A program made the translations under genes and the position numbers. Shown piece by piece: positions 62,903-64,000 of a stretch of DNA of 64,000 nt; position 1 is the first letter of the stretch, and each line of letters starts with the position of its first letter. The notes under the pieces are model-generated. The model was given only the letters and a program-made list of their open reading frames with translations. It was not told the DNA's origin and ran no database searches. This DNA comes from Hemicordylus capensis (Eukaryota; Chordata; Lepidosauria; Squamata; Cordylidae). The stretch spans positions 262,144,687 through 262,208,686 of the forward strand of contig NC_069658.1 in assembly GCF_027244095.1 (NCBI RefSeq), read 5' to 3'.

Positions 62903-63022
62903 CAGGGGTTTCTGACCTTGGGTCCCCACATGTTGTTGGACCACAATCCCCATCAATCCCAACCAGGGATGATGGGAGCTGTAGTCCATCAACAACTGGG
63001 GATTCAAGGTTGGGAACCCCTG
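62903..63022. mobile_element. 120-bp miniature hAT
   Basis: Ends CAGGGGTTTCTGACCTTGG and CAAGGTTGGGAACCCCTG form an inverted repeat around a central CCCATCAATCCCAACCAGGG region. It lies 100 bp downstream of the stop codon of the gene at 63124, possibly in its 3' UTR. Confidence 0.75.
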
Positions 63023-63123
63023 GTATAGGACACAGAAGTGATGTGATCACAAGGGACCATGTCCATTGGAAAGCATAGCAGGGAGGTGCCTCATAGTTCA
63101 TCTTCTGAGCAGAGCCACAGAAC

Positions 63124-63951
63124 TCAGCCTGCACCTCTGGTGAAAAGTCTGGCCCACCAGGCCCATCCAGTAGCTTTCACCTGATACTGAATCTCCTCAT
63201 CTGTGTCCTCTTTGTACACATTGATCTCATTCTGCCCTTTACCAGAGATAAAGGTCAGATTCTTCCTCCCACACACCACCACCAAACTAGCATTGTCCTG
63301 CACACTCATTGGCTCTTGAGGAAATTCCTTTAAGGCCTTGTTGAGACAGGCCTGCAGCTCCTCTGAGCCTTCCCAGGAAGCCAAATCATCGAGAACTTCA
63401 TTGATGCTGATGAGATTGAGTGGGAATGAATGGCGGCCAAGCCTTGCCATATGAACCTCTGGGCTGGCCTCATCAAGTATGTAATCAATCTTGTCATTGA
63501 TCTGGACCACTTCAATGTGGTTTTCCCCTTTTCCGGATAGAAATTCCCGCCTTGTTCCATTACACTGAAGGACCATCTTGGCATTCTTCTTTACCATGTT
63601 TGGCTCCTGATAAAACTCCTCAAAGGCTTTATCCAAGCAATTTCTCATGGCTTCCAAGTGTTCTTTCTCCCTGGCCTCCTGCAGAGTTGCCACACTGAGA
63701 TCTTCTGGCATAACCACGATGGCCGCTATTGTGTTCTCCTCAGCTTTGGTCCTGTTGACTTCAATGGGACATTGTTGTTTCCTCAAGGGGCAAATGGAGA
63801 AACTGTAGAAGAAACACAACAGAACCAGCAGAAAGAGGGAAAGAAGAGCAAAACCCAGAATCAAAGCCCAGGTTCTTCTTTCAGCTGCAAATCTAGTGGC
63901 TTGAGTCATAGTGGACTTCTCCCTTGTAAGCTTATGAGAGGAACAGGGCAT
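63124..63951 (-). CDS. Unrecognised type II membrane protein with duplicated outer domain
   Basis: A clean 275-residue frame with host-like codon use. I do not recognise the family. Residues 1-27 are a basic tail, and 28-53 are one strongly hydrophobic membrane segment (WALILGFALLSLFLLVLLCF). The rest is probably extracellular, with four N-glycosylation sites (Asn 66, 131, 220, 231). Residues about 98-161 and 197-259 are two copies of one unit (C-L-[DN]-K-A, EF-QEP, NA, C, then SGKG-N-I-V), each with two matching cysteines (105/130 and 202/227). Two ATGs (residues 1 and 15) could start it. The frame stays open to the window edge, and TTTTCCAAACAG near 63970 could be a splice acceptor, so an upstream exon is possible. 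A TTTATT (poly(A) signal on this strand) occurs near 62600. Confidence 0.75.
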   Translation of the reverse strand: MPCSSHKLTREKSTMTQATRFAAERRTWALILGFALLSLFLLVLLCFFYSFSICPLRKQQCPIEVNRTKAEENTIAAIVVMPEDLSVATLQEAREKEHLEAMRNCLDKAFEEFYQEPNMVKKNAKMVLQCNGTRREFLSGKGENHIEVVQINDKIDYILDEASPEVHMARLGRHSFPLNLISINEVLDDLASWEGSEELQACLNKALKEFPQEPMSVQDNASLVVVCGRKNLTFISGKGQNEINVYKEDTDEEIQYQVKATGWAWWARLFTRGAG

Positions 63952-64000
63952 GCCATATTCTATGCTGTTTGGAAAATTAAGCCACGATGCTGCAAAGTTT

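Noticed and set aside
63124-63951. Assigning this ORF to an established MHC gene family
   Set aside because: No domain signature that I know matches; a name would be a guess.

Overview
The window looks like a nuclear chromosome segment of a squamate reptile (lizard or snake). This rests on the repeat mixture: several Sauria-type SINEs with ATT-rich tails, tRNA-headed and 5S-headed squamate SINEs, CR1 and R4-clade LINEs, a DIRS fossil and many hAT elements with 8-bp target duplications, plus introns with standard GT-AG borders. Only three host loci are supported.

Host genes, left to right. (1) The last two coding exons of a TRIM39-like E3 ligase (+ strand, 8694-8809 and 18564-19111). The second encodes a complete PRY-SPRY domain; the RING, B-box and coiled-coil exons must lie outside the window or were not seen. 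(2) A three-exon secreted three-finger (Ly6/uPAR superfamily) gene (+ strand, 31080-31134, 35472-35582, 39139-39281), about 102 residues with ten cysteines and no membrane-anchor tail. (3) An unrecognised type II membrane protein of about 275 residues (- strand, 63124-63951) whose outer part is an internal duplication. In mammals TRIM39 lies in the MHC, so an MHC-linked segment is plausible but not shown.

Repeat layout. 1-6460: a decayed DIRS retroelement carrying three SINE insertions, one nested inside another. 6480-8690: short CR1, SINE and foldback debris. 8810-18563: the TRIM39 intron, holding a nearly full-length, young CR1 LINE (12093-about 16890, - strand). 19112-31079: intergenic DNA with hAT miniature elements, SINEs, a CT/CA microsatellite and a 1.2-kb hAT derivative. 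31135-39138: Ly6 introns filled with SINEs, microsatellites and miniature hATs. 39851-50319: the main discovery, a 10,469-bp hAT transposon with exact 8-bp target duplications, 11-bp inverted ends, GGTTCGG-type subterminal arrays, its own TATA promoter, a probable 3.8-kb intron with a 100-bp minisatellite, and a near-intact BED-finger hAT transposase. 50350-55950: R4-clade LINE sequence with a 1.07-kb hAT derivative nested in it. 55950-63120: SINEs and miniature elements.

The elements show a layered history. DIRS and R4 are old and decayed, the SINEs landed in them, and hAT derivatives landed in SINEs, in a CR1 fragment and in R4. The large hAT and the full CR1 look youngest. The hAT families share 8-bp target duplications. 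One 320-bp element at 23757-24076 also has the same first 11 bases as the large hAT except for one mismatch at one end, so it may have been moved by a related transposase.
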